This document shows positions 6,820 to 8,003 of a stretch of DNA of 8,003 bases, piece by piece. Below the pieces are notes generated by a model. That model was not told where the DNA came from. It saw only the letters and a program-made list of their open reading frames with translations, and did no database searches. The stretch comes from CBDUMN01 sp965368335 (GTDB taxonomy: Bacteria > Pseudomonadota > Alphaproteobacteria > Rhodospirillales > JAPHRK01), in contig CBDUMN010000130.1 of NCBI GenBank assembly GCA_965368335.1, forward strand, positions 1 through 8,003, written 5' to 3'. The stretch's first letter is position 1. The number at the start of each line of letters is the position of its first letter. Both the position numbers and the translations under genes were made by a program.

Positions 6820-6847
6820 GGGTAATCCTTTTTATACTGGTGGATTG

Positions 6848-6876
6848 TTGGATGTCTTTTGATCTGCAGATATAAT
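6848..6876 (+). promoter_or_regulatory. Likely sigma70-type promoter of the sensor kinase gene
   Basis: A perfect TATAAT -10 box at 6871-6876 lies 17 bases after TTGGAT (6848-6853), whose first three bases match the -35 consensus; an alternative TTGTTG (6845-6850) would give a 20-base spacer. Transcription would start near 6883, leaving about 30 bases before the TTG start at 6912. The spacer ends in a perfect 10-base palindrome, ATCTGCAGAT (6862-6871), which touches the -10 box and could be an operator. Confidence 0.5.
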
Positions 6877-6911
6877 CATCAGAATGGCCGCCGCTATTTG
6901 AAAGGGAAATT

Positions 6912-8003
6912 TTGGCACCCCCAGGCACAACTTCCGATATGACGATCTTCCGCTACGCCCTGGTTGTTGCGGCTGCCTTGTCCGCATTAATCGCCACATC
7001 GCTTTTCTGGACACTCAACAACCTGGAAAAGCAGGTTGTTAAGCTCGCCACGATTGAGGCGCGGTCCAACTGGAACAAGGATCAGGCGTTCCGTCGCTGG
7101 GCGACCCGCCACGGAGGTCTTTATGTCAAGCCGGATCAGCGGACGCCACCCAATCCCTATCTCGATCATCTGCCAAATCGTGACGTGGAAACCACAGAGG
7201 GAGAGAAGCTTACCCTGATGAATCCCGCCTACATGATGAGCCAGATGACCCGGGAGTTTGAAGAGATGTACGGCATCAAGGGTAAAATCACCGGGCAGGT
7301 GCTTCTTAACCCGAAGAACGAACCGGACCCTTGGGAGCGTAATGTTCTGGAGCGTTTCGATAAGGGGGTGAAAGAGGTTGTCGAGCAAAGGGACATCGAC
7401 GGTGAGCCGTTTATTAGATTTATGAAGCCCATGGTAATGACCGAGGGGTGTGTCCTTTGCCATGGACATCTGGGCTTCGATGTCGGCGATATTCGGGGCG
7501 GGGTCAGTGTCTCCATCCCTTTGACGCCTTATTTTGCGGCAATGGAAGGGAGCCAAAGCGCCATTCTGGTTTCTCATGGCAGCGTTTGGGTGTTTGGACT
7601 TTGCGTTATCGGCGTTATCGCTCGCCGCCGACAAAGGCTTGAAGGTGAGCGTCGGGCTGCGCAAGAAGAGCTGGCGCGACACCGCGATCACTTAAAAGAA
7701 ATGGTTGACGCCCGCACGAGTGAATTGGTTGAGGCGCGGGACGCCGCCGACCGGGCCAATCAGGCGAAAACCGAGTTTCTCGCTAAAATGAGCCATGAAT
7801 TACGCACGCCGCTTAATTCCATTATCGGCCTCTCTGAATTTCTCAATGAAGAAGCCAATGAAGCGGGCGACGTTGATTATCTCGACCCGTTGCAGCGGGT
7901 TAACCGATCCGGCCAGCATTTATTGGAACTGATCAACGACATCCTCGATTTGGCGAAAATCGAGGCGGGCAATGTGGAACTGGATATCAAGCCGGTTCAG
8001 CTT
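6912..8003 (+). CDS. Membrane sensor histidine kinase with Tll0287-like (DUF3365) CxxCH haem domain, N-terminal part
   Basis: The frame is open to the right edge. Residues here are counted from the ATG at 6939. Order: membrane helix 1 (about 6-25), a periplasmic region (26-207) resembling the Tll0287-like/DUF3365 domain with MVMTEGCVLCHG, so C171-x2-C174-H175 is a c-type haem attachment motif, membrane helix 2 (208-228), a coiled-coil linker (about 232-275), then the HisKA domain FLAKMSHELRTPLN with the phospho-accepting H286. The helix LLELINDILDLAKIEAG completes the dimerisation domain; the ATPase domain lies beyond the window. It should sense a redox, gas or small-ligand signal outside the membrane and pass phosphate to a response regulator not seen here. 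I chose the TTG at 6912 because AAAGGGA sits about 4 bases before it; the ATG at 6939 lacks a good ribosome binding site but remains possible. Confidence 0.85.
   Translation, partial: MAPPGTTSDMTIFRYALVVAAALSALIATSLFWTLNNLEKQVVKLATIEARSNWNKDQAFRRWATRHGGLYVKPDQRTPPNPYLDHLPNRDVETTEGEKLTLMNPAYMMSQMTREFEEMYGIKGKITGQVLLNPKNEPDPWERNVLERFDKGVKEVVEQRDIDGEPFIRFMKPMVMTEGCVLCHGHLGFDVGDIRGGVSVSIPLTPYFAAMEGSQSAILVSHGSVWVFGLCVIGVIARRRQRLEGERRAAQEELARHRDHLKEMVDARTSELVEARDAADRANQAKTEFLAKMSHELRTPLNSIIGLSEFLNEEANEAGDVDYLDPLQRVNRSGQHLLELINDILDLAKIEAGNVELDIKPVQL

Noticed and set aside
6804..6845. Direct repeat TGGTGGAT at 6804-6811 and 6838-6845
   Set aside because: Eight bases only, and the first copy is within the yjbQ coding end; chance similarity is the simplest explanation.
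6987..7691. A 234-codon minus-strand open frame opposite the kinase gene
   Set aside because: The plus-strand kinase reads continuously with membrane helices, CxxCH and HisKA motifs; the antisense frame is a by-product.

Overview
The window looks like ordinary chromosome from a moderately GC-rich proteobacterium, most likely an alphaproteobacterium. This is inferred from the aerobic-type cobalamin gene names that fit (CobO, CobQ), the codon bias towards G/C in third positions and the protein styles. No 16S rRNA, phage gene, insertion sequence, tRNA or CRISPR array is visible, so the taxonomic call is soft. Genes are packed tightly and no gene-free stretch exceeds about 100 bases.

Left part (1-3466, all on the minus strand; transcription runs right to left): an FAD-binding dehydrogenase, then cobO (corrinoid adenosyltransferase), then a secreted SYLF-domain lipid-binding protein, then cobQ (cobyric acid synthase, cut by the left edge). 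CobO and CobQ catalyse consecutive steps of adenosylcobalamin synthesis: adenosylation of cobyrinic acid a,c-diamide, then amidation to adenosylcobyric acid. The SYLF gene sits between them with gaps of 17 and 2 bases, so it is probably co-transcribed although it has no known place in the pathway.

Middle part (3467-6063, plus strand): a 101-base divergent intergenic region, then a U32-family protein of the TrhP (YegQ) tRNA-hydroxylation type with an extra C-terminal cysteine cluster, then a YgiD/DODA-type class III extradiol dioxygenase.

Right part (6050-8003): a single-domain GDT1/UPF0016 membrane protein on the minus strand, whose 3' end overlaps the dioxygenase gene tail to tail. Divergent from it lies a YjbQ/UPF0047 protein. 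Last comes the first part of a membrane sensor histidine kinase, with its own promoter and a periplasmic Tll0287-like (DUF3365) domain carrying a CxxCH haem-attachment motif. The kinase runs off the right edge.

I found no clear undescribed multi-gene system. The points most worth a second look are the SYLF gene inside the cobalamin operon, the extra cysteine cluster on the U32 protein, the haem-type sensor kinase and the one-domain GDT1 protein.
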